Positions 8,961-19,376 of a stretch of 64,000 nt of DNA are shown here, in pieces; positions within the stretch are counted from its first letter, which is position 1, and every line of letters starts with the position of its first letter. A program made the position numbers and the translations under genes. The notes beneath the pieces are model-generated. The model did not search any database, was not told where the DNA came from, and saw only the letters and a program-made list of their open reading frames with translations. Origin of the DNA: Pseudomonas parasichuanensis (GTDB lineage Bacteria > Pseudomonadota > Gammaproteobacteria > Pseudomonadales > Pseudomonadaceae); NCBI RefSeq assembly GCF_021601385.1, contig NZ_BQHO01000024.1, positions 1 through 64,000 of the forward strand, given 5' to 3'.

Positions 8961-10325
8961 ATGTCCGCCTATTTCGCCGAACGCGCCCTGCTGCCCACGG
9001 GCTGGGCCCGCAATGTCCGCCTCGAAGTCGCCGCCGATGGCCGGCTGACGTCCATCGAGGCCGATGCCAGCGCCGAGGGCGCCGAGCGCCTGGCCGGCCC
9101 GCTGCTGCCGGGCATGCCCAACCTGCACTCGCACGCGTTCCAGCGGGCCATGGCGGGGCTGGCGGAAGTGGCCGGCAACCCCAACGACAGCTTCTGGACC
9201 TGGCGCGACCTGATGTACCGCCTGGTCGGGCGCATCACCCCGGGGCAGCTGCAGGTCATCGCCCGCCAGCTGTACATCGAGATGCTCAAGGCCGGCTACA
9301 CCTCGGTGGCCGAATTCCACTATGTGCACCATGACCAGAACGGCCAGCGTTACGCCGACCCGGCCGAGCTGTCGCGGCGCATCAGCGCCGCAGCCGCAGC
9401 CAGCGGCATTGGCCTGACCCTGCTGCCGGTGCTCTACAGCCACTCGGGCTTCGGTGGGCAAGCGCCCAACGACGGGCAGCGGCGCTTCATCAACTCCACC
9501 GAGCAGTACCTGGCGCTGCAGCAGCAGCTGGCCCCGGTGCTGGCCGCGCAACCGGCGCAACAGCTGGGGCTGTGCTTCCACTCCCTGCGCGCGGTGACGC
9601 CCGGGCAGATCGCCGAGGTGCTGGGCGCCAGCGACAAACAATGCCCGATCCATATCCATATCGCCGAGCAGCAGAAGGAAGTCGACGACTGCCTGGCCTG
9701 GAGCGGCCTGCGCCCTCTGCAATGGCTCTACGAGCACGCCGAGGTCGATTCACGCTGGTGCCTGGTGCATGCCACCCACGCCGAGCCCGGCGAAGTCACC
9801 GCCATGGCCCGCAGCGGCGCCATCGCCGGCCTGTGCCTGACCACCGAGGCGAACCTGGGCGACGGTATTTTCCCGGCGGTGGACTACCTGGCCCAGGGCG
9901 GGCGCATGGGCATTGGCTCGGACAGCCATGTGTCGCTGAGCGTGGTCGAAGAGCTGCGCTGGCTGGAGTACGGCCAGCGCCTGCGCGACCAGCGCCGCAA
10001 CCGCCTGTACCGCAACGATCAGCCGATGGTCGGGCGCACCTTGTACGACGCCGCGCTGGTGGGCGGTGCCCAGGCGCTGGGGCAACCTATCGGTGAGCTG
10101 GCCGTGGGCAAGCGCGCAGACTGGCTGGTGCTGGACGGGCAGGACCCTTACCTGGCGGTGGCGGACGGCGATGCCATCCTCAACCGCTGGCTGTTCGCAG
10201 GCGGTGATCGCCAGGTGCGCGATGTGATGGTCAACGGGCAGTGGGTGGTACGCCAGGGGCGGCATGGGCAGGAAGAGGAAAGCGCGGTAGCGTTCATCGA
10301 GGTATTGCGCCAGCTACTGGGCTGA
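8961..10325 (+). CDS. hutF: Formimidoylglutamate deiminase HutF
   Basis: Amidohydrolase of 454 residues that converts N-formimino-L-glutamate into N-formyl-L-glutamate plus ammonia, feeding HutG. Metal-site motifs appear in order: NLHSHAFQRAMAG (about residue 55), IHIAEQQKEV (about 235), and GSDSHVSLS (about 320). The ATG at 8961 follows AGGATTTCACCG; the frame is open further upstream but that part overlaps the hutC coding sequence and has no family similarity. It is divergent from hutC and is the only hut enzyme on the plus strand, with a HutC-type operator just upstream. Confidence 0.94.
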   Translation: MSAYFAERALLPTGWARNVRLEVAADGRLTSIEADASAEGAERLAGPLLPGMPNLHSHAFQRAMAGLAEVAGNPNDSFWTWRDLMYRLVGRITPGQLQVIARQLYIEMLKAGYTSVAEFHYVHHDQNGQRYADPAELSRRISAAAAASGIGLTLLPVLYSHSGFGGQAPNDGQRRFINSTEQYLALQQQLAPVLAAQPAQQLGLCFHSLRAVTPGQIAEVLGASDKQCPIHIHIAEQQKEVDDCLAWSGLRPLQWLYEHAEVDSRWCLVHATHAEPGEVTAMARSGAIAGLCLTTEANLGDGIFPAVDYLAQGGRMGIGSDSHVSLSVVEELRWLEYGQRLRDQRRNRLYRNDQPMVGRTLYDAALVGGAQALGQPIGELAVGKRADWLVLDGQDPYLAVADGDAILNRWLFAGGDRQVRDVMVNGQWVVRQGRHGQEEESAVAFIEVLRQLLG

Positions 10326-10327
10326 TT

Positions 10328-10402
10328 GGAGGACCATTCGCGGGTAAACCCGCTCCCACAGGGTCGTGCAAACCCTGTGGGAGCGGGTTTACCCGCGAAG
10401 CA
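10328..10402. repeat. REP pair downstream of hutF
   Basis: CATTCGCGGGTAAACCCGCT followed by CCCACAGGG, mirrored by CCCTGTGGGAGCGGGTTTAC and CCGCGAA. It lies between the convergent ends of hutF and the lipocalin gene. Confidence 0.85.
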
Positions 10403-10414
10403 TGCAGCGCGACC

Positions 10415-10987
10415 TCAATGCCGTGCGACGATCTCTTTGTCCGGCGTGCGCCAGATCAAGCGGCGGGTGTCGTACCCCTGCTGGCGCGCCTTGGCCAGCA
10501 GGTTCTCGCGCTCCCACGCCGGCAACGACGGCGTGCGCGACAGAATCCACAGGTACTTGCGGTCCGGGCTGCCAACGATCGCGGTGCGGTAACGCTCGTC
10601 GACGAACAGAATCCAGTAGTCACCCTTGGCCACACCCGGCACCAGGCGGGTGAACCAGTTGTCGAACTCCACCCACAGCTTGTCGGTATGCCCGGGCTGC
10701 TGCGCGGTGGCATGGCCTTCGGCGCGCAACCACTCGTCACCCAGGGTACGGCAGCGGTTGAGCACGCCCACCGTGCCGTCGGGCTTGAGGTTGTAATGGG
10801 CCTCGGACTGGGCGCAGCCGTCCTGGTACTTCATCGGCAAGCGCGCCAGCTCGAACCATTTACCCTGATAACGCTTGAGGTCCACCGCACCTGCGGTCTT
10901 CGGTGCCAGCGGGTCGGTGGCCGACGTTGCACAGCCACCCAGCAACATCACCAGGCACACACTCAACAGCAGGTGCAGACGCCTCAT
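10415..10987 (-). CDS. blc: Outer-membrane lipocalin lipoprotein (Blc-like)
   Basis: A 190-residue lipoprotein. A signal peptide ends in the lipobox LGGC at about residue 19, and the mature part starts with the lipocalin GxW signature in RYQGKWFELARLP. The remainder (WILFVDERYRTAIVGSP, YLWILSRTPSL) is collinear with bacterial lipocalins that bind fatty acids or lysophospholipids at the outer membrane and are linked to envelope stress. The start codon overlaps the stop of the upstream small lipoprotein gene by an ATGA, so the two are one transcription unit. Ligand is unknown here. Confidence 0.9.
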   Translation of the reverse strand: MRRLHLLLSVCLVMLLGGCATSATDPLAPKTAGAVDLKRYQGKWFELARLPMKYQDGCAQSEAHYNLKPDGTVGVLNRCRTLGDEWLRAEGHATAQQPGHTDKLWVEFDNWFTRLVPGVAKGDYWILFVDERYRTAIVGSPDRKYLWILSRTPSLPAWERENLLAKARQQGYDTRRLIWRTPDKEIVARH

Positions 10988-11238
10988 TTGAGGCCCTGCC
11001 CGGAATACATCAGGACCTTGTCCGCGGCGTACTGCACGCTGATGAAGCTCTTCTCGTCACCCCAGGTGCAGCTGCTCATGCCCAGCGCGCCGGAGCACTC
11101 GGTGGGCGTGCCGAGCAGTTGCTCGACCTCGGCCTTGTTCATGCCGGCCTTGAGTTTGGAATAGTTTTCCTGGTTGATCTTGCTGCAGGCAGTCAGGACG
11201 ACGCACAAGGACAACAGGGCGAGGGAACGCAACGACAT
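10984..11238 (-). CDS. Small BamE/OmlA-like lipoprotein
   Basis: An 84-residue lipoprotein with signal peptide and lipobox LTAC near residue 18. The mature part, KLKAGMNKAEVEQLLGTPT, is the conserved turn of the SmpA/OmlA (BamE-like) fold, followed by a Cys pair (ECSG, SSCTW) that could form a disulphide in the periplasm. It is the first gene of a two-gene unit with the lipocalin (ATGA overlap). It is too short and divergent to be the canonical BamE; a role in envelope maintenance is inference. Confidence 0.75.
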   Translation of the reverse strand: MSLRSLALLSLCVVLTACSKINQENYSKLKAGMNKAEVEQLLGTPTECSGALGMSSCTWGDEKSFISVQYAADKVLMYSGQGLK

Positions 11239-11467
11239 GAAAGTGACACTCCTGGAGATGGATACACAGGTTCTGAGAGGCCTGCTGGGAGCTTAGAAGG
11301 GAAAAAGTGCCTGCGGTTCCCTGCCCTTCGAGGTTTTCGTCCTGCGCCGCCAGTCGGTAACTGCGCAAACGATTAATGTTTTTGCAGGCGCTGACGACAC
11401 AGCTTCCGACGGTGTGGCTTTTCGCCGCACCTGCCCTCCTCCGTGCCCGTGCGCAGACTTTCTAAAA

Positions 11468-13360
11468 ATGACCAAGAACCTCAAGTTCAGCCACAAGATC
11501 CTGCTGGCTGCCGCCCTGGTGGTGGCCGTTGCCTTCACCTGTTTCGTGCTGTTCAACGATTACCGACAACGCCAGTCCCTGCGCAGTGACACGGAGGCCA
11601 CTCTGCAGGACCTGGGCAATCTCACCGCCGGTAATATCCGCAACTGGCTCGACAGCCGCATCCAGCTGCTCAACACCCTGGCCCAGCAGGTTGCTGTCGA
11701 CGGCCCGGGCAAAGCCAGCCTGGACCGCAGCCTGGCGCTGCCGGTGTACGCCAACAACTTCATGCTCAGCTACTTCGGCGGCCAGGACGGCAGCATGCAG
11801 TCGGTGCCGGTGGGCAGCCGCGCCGCCGACTACGACCCGCGCGTGCGCGGCTGGTACAAGGCGGCCACGGCCGCCGGCCAGACCATCGTTACCGAGCCGT
11901 ATATCTCGGCCTCGGCCGGCAAGCTGGTGATCACCCTGGCCACCCCGGTGCAGCAGGCCGGCCGCCTGATCGGCGTGAGTGGCGTCGACACCGACCTGCA
12001 GACCATCAGCAACCTGATCAACACCCTCGACTTCGACGGCCGTGGCCACGCCTTCATCGTCAACGGCGAAGGCAAGATCCTCATCCACCCCAAGGGCGAG
12101 CTGGCGCTCAAGGCACTGAGCGACGTCTACCCGGCCAACACCCCGCGCATCGGCAGCGGCCTGAAGGAAGTCGAGGTCGATGGCCGCAAGCAGTTCATCA
12201 GCTTTACCCATGTCGACGGCGTGCCGTCGGCCGACTGGTACGTGGCGCTGGTGCTGGACCAGGACGCGGCCTTCGCCATGCTTGGCGAACTGCGTACCTC
12301 GGCGGTGGTGGCGACCTTGATCGCCGTAGTGGTGATCATCGCCCTGCTCGGCCTGTTGATCCGCGTGCTGATGGAACCGCTGCACGTGATGGGCCGCGCC
12401 ATGCATGACATCGCCGAAGGCGAAGGCGACCTGACCCGCCGCCTGAAGATTCACGCCCAGGACGAATTCGGCAGCCTGGCGCAGTCGTTCAACCGCTTCG
12501 TCGAGCGCATCCACGAATCGATCCGCGAAGTGGCCTCGGCCACCGGCCAGGTCAACAGCGTAGCGGGCCAGGTGGTCAGCGCCTCCAACGCCTCGATCCA
12601 CAATGCCGACCAGCAGTCCAGCCGCACCAGCAGCGTGGCCGCGGCGATCAACCAGCTCGGCGCCGCCGCCCAGGAAATCGCCCAGAACGCCGCCCTGGCC
12701 TCGCAGCACTCCAGCGCCGCGCGTGGCCTGGCCGAGGAAGGCCAGCAGGTGGTCGGCGAGACCATCGAGGTGATGAACCAGCTGTCGGCGCGCATCAGCG
12801 ACGCCAGCGGCAACATCGAGACGCTGAACAACCACACGGTGAACATCGGCCAGATCCTCGATGTGATCAGTGGCATCTCGCAGCAGACCAACCTGCTGGC
12901 GCTCAACGCCGCCATCGAAGCCGCCCGCGCGGGCGAGGCCGGGCGCGGCTTTGCCGTGGTGGCCGACGAGGTACGCAACCTGGCCCATCGCACCCAGGAT
13001 TCGGCGCAGCAGGTGCAGCGCCTGATCGAGGAGCTGCAGGCCGGCGCGCAGATGGCCGTGAGCACCATGAACCAGAGCCAGCAGCACAGCGACCGCAGCG
13101 TGGGTATCGCCAACCAGGCCGGCGAGCGCCTGGGCAGCGTGACCCAGCGCATCGGCGAGATCGACGGCATGAACCAGTCGGTGGCCACCGCCACCGAAGA
13201 GCAGACGGCCGTGGTCGAGTCGATCAATGTCGACATCACCGAGATCAATACGCTGAATCAGGAAGGGGTGCACAACCTGCAGAGCACCTTGCGTGCCTGC
13301 ACCGACCTGGAGCACCAGGTGGAGCGGTTGAAGCATCTGGTGGGCAGTTTCAGGATTTGA
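11468..13360 (+). CDS. Methyl-accepting chemotaxis protein with amino-acid-type dCACHE domain
   Basis: A 630-residue chemoreceptor. A first membrane helix (residues 9-30) is followed by a periplasmic double-CACHE domain, a second helix (about 280-300), HAMP, and the cytoplasmic signalling tip [20 protein letters not shown]. In the CACHE domain Y122, R127, W129, Y130 and D174 reproduce the spacing of the amino-acid recognition motif (Y-x4-R-x-W-Y, Asp 45 residues after the Trp) found in PctA-like receptors. I therefore infer amino acids or related amines as ligands. I use the ATG at 11468; an earlier in-frame ATG would precede the membrane anchor by 18 polar residues. It has no chemotaxis neighbours. 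Confidence 0.9.
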   Translation: MTKNLKFSHKILLAAALVVAVAFTCFVLFNDYRQRQSLRSDTEATLQDLGNLTAGNIRNWLDSRIQLLNTLAQQVAVDGPGKASLDRSLALPVYANNFMLSYFGGQDGSMQSVPVGSRAADYDPRVRGWYKAATAAGQTIVTEPYISASAGKLVITLATPVQQAGRLIGVSGVDTDLQTISNLINTLDFDGRGHAFIVNGEGKILIHPKGELALKALSDVYPANTPRIGSGLKEVEVDGRKQFISFTHVDGVPSADWYVALVLDQDAAFAMLGELRTSAVVATLIAVVVIIALLGLLIRVLMEPLHVMGRAMHDIAEGEGDLTRRLKIHAQDEFGSLAQSFNRFVERIHESIREVASATGQVNSVAGQVVSASNASIHNADQQSSRTSSVAAAINQLGAAAQEIAQNAALASQHSSAARGLAEEGQQVVGETIEVMNQLSARISDASGNIETLNNHTVNIGQILDVISGISQQTNLLALNAAIEAARAGEAGRGFAVVADEVRNLAHRTQDSAQQVQRLIEELQAGAQMAVSTMNQSQQHSDRSVGIANQAGERLGSVTQRIGEIDGMNQSVATATEEQTAVVESINVDITEINTLNQEGVHNLQSTLRACTDLEHQVERLKHLVGSFRI

Positions 13361-13365
13361 GATTG

Positions 13366-13460
13366 CCGGGGCCGCTTAGCGGCCCTTTCGCTGGCAAGCC
13401 AGCTCCCACAGGGCTTGTGGGAGCTGGCTTGCCAGCGAAAGGCCTGCACGGCAGGCCCAG
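13366..13460. repeat. REP pair downstream of the chemoreceptor gene
   Basis: CTTTCGCTGGCAAGCCAGCT with CCCACAGGG is mirrored by TTGTGGGAGCTGGCTTGCCA and GCGAAAG, flanked by GGCCGC and GCAGGC hairpins. It separates convergent genes. Confidence 0.85.
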
Positions 13461-13464
13461 CAGC

Positions 13465-14061
13465 TCAGAACCTGGACCCGGGCTCCAGCAAAAAGTCCAT
13501 CTCTTCACTGGTACTCGGCCGCTCCAGCACCAGGTTGCGGTGCGGGAAGCGCCCGAACCGGGCAATCACCCGCTGGTGCTGCTCGGCATAGTCGAGAAAA
13601 CCCTCGAACAACCGGCGATGCGCCTCCGGCTGTTCATCCAGCAAGGTCTGGTAGCGCTCCACACACAGGTTCTGCCAGTCCAGCACCTCGGCATGCTCCA
13701 GCACCAGCAGCACGAACACCCGCTGGATCGGCAGCAGCTGGTAGTCCCAGCCCTTCTGCAAACCCTGCATGGCCACCACCTGCGCCCGCCGGTCGCCCTC
13801 GAAGGCGCGCGGCGTGTCGCGGTGGATCATGCGCGGCAGCTGGTCCAAAAGGATCAGCAAACCGAGCCAGCCTTGTGGGCTCTGCTGCCAATCCTCGAGC
13901 CCGCCCGCCAGGGCGTGCTCCATCAGGTCGCCGAACAGCGCCTGGGCTTCGGCATCGTGATGCTTGCCGAACCACAGCGTGCTCTTCTCGTCAGCCACGG
14001 CCTGGGGACTGACGCCCCAACCGAACCACCACTCCAGCAACGGCTGCCAAGGTGCGAGCAT
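13465..14061 (-). CDS. DUF924 family protein
   Basis: A 198-residue soluble protein of the DUF924 family; the diagnostic C-terminal RFGRFPHRN motif is present near residue 170, and the helical PRMIHRDTPRAF segment is also typical. The family is built of helix-turn-helix hairpins like TPR proteins, but no biochemical function is established. It starts 3 bases after the fbp stop codon on the same strand, so it is probably cotranscribed with fructose-1,6-bisphosphatase; that says little about role because the pairing may be positional only. Confidence 0.85.
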   Translation of the reverse strand: MLAPWQPLLEWWFGWGVSPQAVADEKSTLWFGKHHDAEAQALFGDLMEHALAGGLEDWQQSPQGWLGLLILLDQLPRMIHRDTPRAFEGDRRAQVVAMQGLQKGWDYQLLPIQRVFVLLVLEHAEVLDWQNLCVERYQTLLDEQPEAHRRLFEGFLDYAEQHQRVIARFGRFPHRNLVLERPSTSEEMDFLLEPGSRF

Positions 14062-14064
14062 GGT

Positions 14065-15075
14065 TTACTCCTTGTGGTACGCGGTGACGCGCTCGACCTC
14101 TTCTTTCGAGCCGAGGATCACCGACACGCGCTGGTGCAGGCCCTCTGGCTTGATGTCGAGGATGCGCTGATAACCATCAGTGGACACGCCGCCGGCCTGT
14201 TCGATGATGAACGACATCGGGTTGGCTTCGTACATCAGGCGCAGCTTGCCCGGCTTGCTTGGGTCGCGGGCGTCGCGCGGGTACATGAACAGGCCGCCAC
14301 GGGTCAGGATGCGGTGCACGTCGGCCACCATCGAGGCGATCCAGCGCATGTTGTAGTTCTTCTTCAGCGGGCCGGTCTCACCAGCCAGCAGCTCGCCCAC
14401 GTAGCGCTGAATCGGCGCTTCCCAGTGGCGCTGGTTGGACATGTTGATGGCGAACTCGGCGGTGCTTTCCGGTACGCGGATGTTCTCGTGGGTGAGCACG
14501 AAGCTGCCCAGCTCGCGATCCAGGGTGAAACCCTTGACGCCATTGCCCAGGGTGAGGATCAGCATGGTCTGCGGGCCATAGATGGCATAACCGGCGGCGA
14601 CCTGCTGGGTGCCTGGCTGCAGGAAGGCGTTTTCGTTGAGGGTTTCGTTCTGGCTCAGGTACTCGTTGGGGCAACGCAGGACCGAGAAGATGGTGCCGAC
14701 CGAAACGTTGACGTCGATGTTCGACGAACCGTCCAGCGGGTCGAAAACCAGCAGGTAGGCGCCTTTGGGGTACTTGCCCGGGATCTGGTAGGCGTTGTCC
14801 ATCTCTTCGGAGGCCATGCCGGCCAGGTGGCCGCCCCACTCGTTGGCTTCGAGCAGGATGTCGTTGGAGATGACGTCGAGCTTCTTCTGCACTTCGCCCT
14901 GTACGTTTTCGGTGCCCATGCTGCCCAGAACACCACCCAGCGCGCCTTTGGAGACGTGATGGCTGATTTCCTTGCACGCACGCGCCACCACTTCGATCAG
15001 GAAGCGCAGATCGGCAGGGGTGTTGTTGCTGCGGGTCTGCTCAATCAGATAGCGACTCAGGGTAACGCGGGACAT
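14065..15075 (-). CDS. fbp: Fructose-1,6-bisphosphatase, class I
   Basis: A 336-residue Mg-dependent phosphatase that converts fructose-1,6-bisphosphate to fructose-6-phosphate in gluconeogenesis, essential in pseudomonads growing on amino acids or organic acids. [13 protein letters not shown] near residue 115 is the metal/phosphate motif of class I enzymes, and RYVGELLAG and [12 protein letters not shown] follow in family order. GGAG lies six bases before the ATG. It is followed after 3 bases by the DUF924 gene. Its supply of hexose phosphate complements the glycogen phosphorylase encoded next to it on the same strand. Confidence 0.96.
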   Translation of the reverse strand: MSRVTLSRYLIEQTRSNNTPADLRFLIEVVARACKEISHHVSKGALGGVLGSMGTENVQGEVQKKLDVISNDILLEANEWGGHLAGMASEEMDNAYQIPGKYPKGAYLLVFDPLDGSSNIDVNVSVGTIFSVLRCPNEYLSQNETLNENAFLQPGTQQVAAGYAIYGPQTMLILTLGNGVKGFTLDRELGSFVLTHENIRVPESTAEFAINMSNQRHWEAPIQRYVGELLAGETGPLKKNYNMRWIASMVADVHRILTRGGLFMYPRDARDPSKPGKLRLMYEANPMSFIIEQAGGVSTDGYQRILDIKPEGLHQRVSVILGSKEEVERVTAYHKE

Positions 15076-15224
15076 GTATGGCTCCGAAAAGGAAAGGGGG
15101 AGAAAAACCCCCGCAGTTTACAGGGAGAGTTGCGGGCTAGCGAGCAAAGAGACTCGCTGGGCTGTCAGACGGCACAATAGGTCGGTAGTTCAGCGCTTAC
15201 CGGGGCCGGCCGTCCATTCGCAAT

Positions 15225-15365
15225 ACCTGTAGGAGCGGCCTCGTGCCGCGAAAGGGCTGCTCAGCAGCCCCAGGGGATTGTAGTGCTACCCAGGACCCTG
15301 GGGCCGCCTTGCGGCCCTTTCCGGCCGGTCCGGCGCCCCGGCAAGGCCGCTCCTGCAACGACCGC
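15225..15365. repeat. REP-type repeats between glgP and fbp
   Basis: TGTAGGAGCGGCCTCGTGCC and GCGAAAGGGCTGC form one arm; a degraded opposite arm (GGGCCGCCTTGCGGCCC then GGCAAGGCCGCTCCTGCA) follows after about 70 bases. The 303-base gap from 15076 to 15378 holds nothing else recognisable apart from the presumed fbp promoter near its right side. Confidence 0.75.
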
Positions 15366-15378
15366 GCAACAGCCCGCT

Positions 15379-17844
<2,466 letters not shown>

Positions 17845-18029
17845 GCGGCATCCTCGGGCAAGTAGGCTAAAGCGCAGGGAAAGTGTTCAGCCTAGACGGT
17901 CTGACACAGAGCGACAGCAACGGTTCGCGGATTTCATGCGCGTGGCGGGAATCGGGCAAAAGGTTGTTCACAAATTGAACAACTCCGGTATGATCGCGCG
18001 CCCCAAGACCGTGATTCGCCCCCATAACG

Positions 18030-18434
18030 ATGAAAACGACCCTGATCGCCGCCGCCGAAGTCGACCGCCTGGAGACTTGGCAGCGCTATGCCAGCCACAT
18101 GTGCGGTGGCTGCCACTCGACCTGTTGCACCCTGCCGGTGGAGGTGAAGATCAAGGATCTGATCCGCATCGGTGTGGTGGACGAGTTCGAAAAAGACGAA
18201 CCGCCGAAGAACGTGGCCAAGCGCCTGCAGAAGGAAGGCATCATCGAACGCTTCAACCAGAAGTCAGGGATCTTCACCCTGACCCGGATGAGCAACGATG
18301 ACTGCATGTACCTGGACCGCAAGAGCCGGCTGTGCACCATCTACGACAAGCGCCCGGACACCTGCCGCAACCACCCCAAGGTCGGGCCTCGGCCGGGGTA
18401 TTGTGCCTATAAGCCCAAGGTGGTTGGGCGTTGA
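18030..18434 (+). CDS. YkgJ-family cysteine cluster protein
   Basis: A 134-residue protein with eight or so cysteines arranged as CGGCHSTCC near residue 28 and later DDCMYLD, CTIYDKRPDTCRNHP. This is the zinc- or iron-chelating YkgJ-type (UPF0153) pattern; the cellular role of the family is not known. Its start ATG is preceded by CCCATAACG and lies 185 bases from the divergent glgP start. The last codons and stop overlap the -35 element of a predicted promoter for a small RNA that begins just downstream. Confidence 0.85.
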   Translation: MKTTLIAAAEVDRLETWQRYASHMCGGCHSTCCTLPVEVKIKDLIRIGVVDEFEKDEPPKNVAKRLQKEGIIERFNQKSGIFTLTRMSNDDCMYLDRKSRLCTIYDKRPDTCRNHPKVGPRPGYCAYKPKVVGR

Positions 18435-18459
18435 CGCTCTGCGGTCAACCCCATAGAAT
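18431..18459 (+). promoter_or_regulatory. Predicted sigma70 promoter for a small RNA
   Basis: TTGACG at 18431-18436 and TAGAAT at 18454-18459 are separated by exactly 17 bases, close to the sigma70 consensus. The predicted start is about 18465-18467, downstream of the YkgJ-type gene and with no reading frame following it. Confidence 0.65.
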
Positions 18460-18465
18460 CTGATC

Positions 18466-18599
18466 CGTCTGGATATATACGGAGCTTTCCTTCGGGAAGG
18501 TGTCGAGACGCCGCCACCTGGTTCCGGCCGTGCCGGTTGAAGGGGTCAACCCCTAAGGGCATCCGCGATACGACCCCCTTCATTGGGGGTTTCGTATTT
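18466..18599 (+). ncRNA. Candidate structured small RNA of about 134 nt, unidentified
   Basis: Behind the promoter at 18431 come a CTTTCC-TTCG-GGAAGG tetraloop hairpin (18485-18500), a GGTG/CACC stem, a CCGG-CCGTG-CCGG stem and a GGGG-TCAA-CCCC hairpin (18542-18553). It ends in the terminator-like ACCCCC-TTCATT-GGGGGT stem with TTTCGTATTT after it (18568-18599). There is no plausible coding frame. I cannot assign it to a named family; the layout loosely recalls phage-type C4 antisense RNAs, which is only an impression. Confidence 0.6.
18568..18599. terminator. Terminator hairpin of the small RNA, possibly bidirectional
   Basis: ACCCCC-TTCATT-GGGGGT with flanking ATACG/CGTAT pairing and short T runs. 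It also stands just past the stop of the minus-strand gene 18611-19210, so it could terminate both transcripts. Confidence 0.65.
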
Positions 18600-18610
18600 C
18601 TGGGGATCGC

Positions 18611-19210
18611 TCAATGGCGTATGGGCCTGCGAACGGGCTCGTTCCTCAGTTTCTTTAGCATCAGCAACCAGCCTTTGATCTTTTCATGTCGCTTGAAGCG
18701 GCTTTGGCTGCTCGCTGGATGGGCCGGATCCCGTACATAGGCACTCTCGACATGAACCCTGAGGCTACTCGCGGGCTCACGACGCAAATTGAAATACACC
18801 TCGTAACGGCTGCCTTCCGGGTAGCCGAACTGATTGCCCTCCAACGTCAGCCAGTTACTGTGCCCGGTAAACAGGCATTGGCGGTCGGCCAAACTGCACA
18901 TGATGGCAGGCAGTTGCATCGACAGCCCATGCCGCGTCGGGCAGAACGCTCGGTAGATCCCTCGGTGATCTATTACCAACCTGTCCAGTCCGATACTGTC
19001 GAAATCCAGCGCTAACCCTTGCTGGGCCCCACGGCTCACACAATGGCTTGAATACTCAAGGTGCAGCGTCACCGCCATGGATGGCTGCACGTCCGAACCC
19101 GGCAGTAGCACTTCATGAGAATGCGCTCGCAGGTGCTGCAAGCACCATGGCTCACCCGCCACCTCGATTGCTCCCACCGACAGATGCTCACGCCATCCCT
19201 TGCCTTTCAT
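18611..19210 (-). CDS. Hypothetical protein, 199 residues
   Basis: I do not recognise this protein. It has no signal peptide or membrane helix, contains several Cys and His residues (WCLQHLRAHSHE, FCPTRHG, IMCSLADRQCL) and ends in a basic tail (RFKRHEKIKGWLLMLKKLRN). I choose the ATG at 19210, which has GAGG six bases upstream; an in-frame ATG at 19228 has no ribosome site. It stands alone between the candidate small RNA and typA, with slightly lower GC and less regular codon use than neighbours. Together with the RNA it may be a small accessory insertion. It looks coding because the frame is open for 600 bases with a good start signal. Confidence 0.6.
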   Translation of the reverse strand: MKGKGWREHLSVGAIEVAGEPWCLQHLRAHSHEVLLPGSDVQPSMAVTLHLEYSSHCVSRGAQQGLALDFDSIGLDRLVIDHRGIYRAFCPTRHGLSMQLPAIMCSLADRQCLFTGHSNWLTLEGNQFGYPEGSRYEVYFNLRREPASSLRVHVESAYVRDPAHPASSQSRFKRHEKIKGWLLMLKKLRNEPVRRPIRH

Positions 19211-19323
19211 GCTCCACCTCAACCACACACCGAGGCGTCAGGCTAATGCTCTGGCGAAACCCTGCCAAAACTGCTTCGTGAGCAAGTGCTTCAAGCGCAA
19301 CATGCGGTAAAAGACAGGCAAAC

Positions 19324-19358
19324 AAAAACGCCCCCGGCCTTTCGACCGGGGGCGTTTT
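19324..19358 (-). terminator. Rho-independent terminator of typA
   Basis: AACGCCCCCGG-CCTTTCGA-CCGGGGGCGTT with T runs on both sides; on the minus strand it lies about 20 bases after the typA stop. Confidence 0.9.
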
Positions 19359-19376
19359 CATTGCGCCTGAGCTAAC

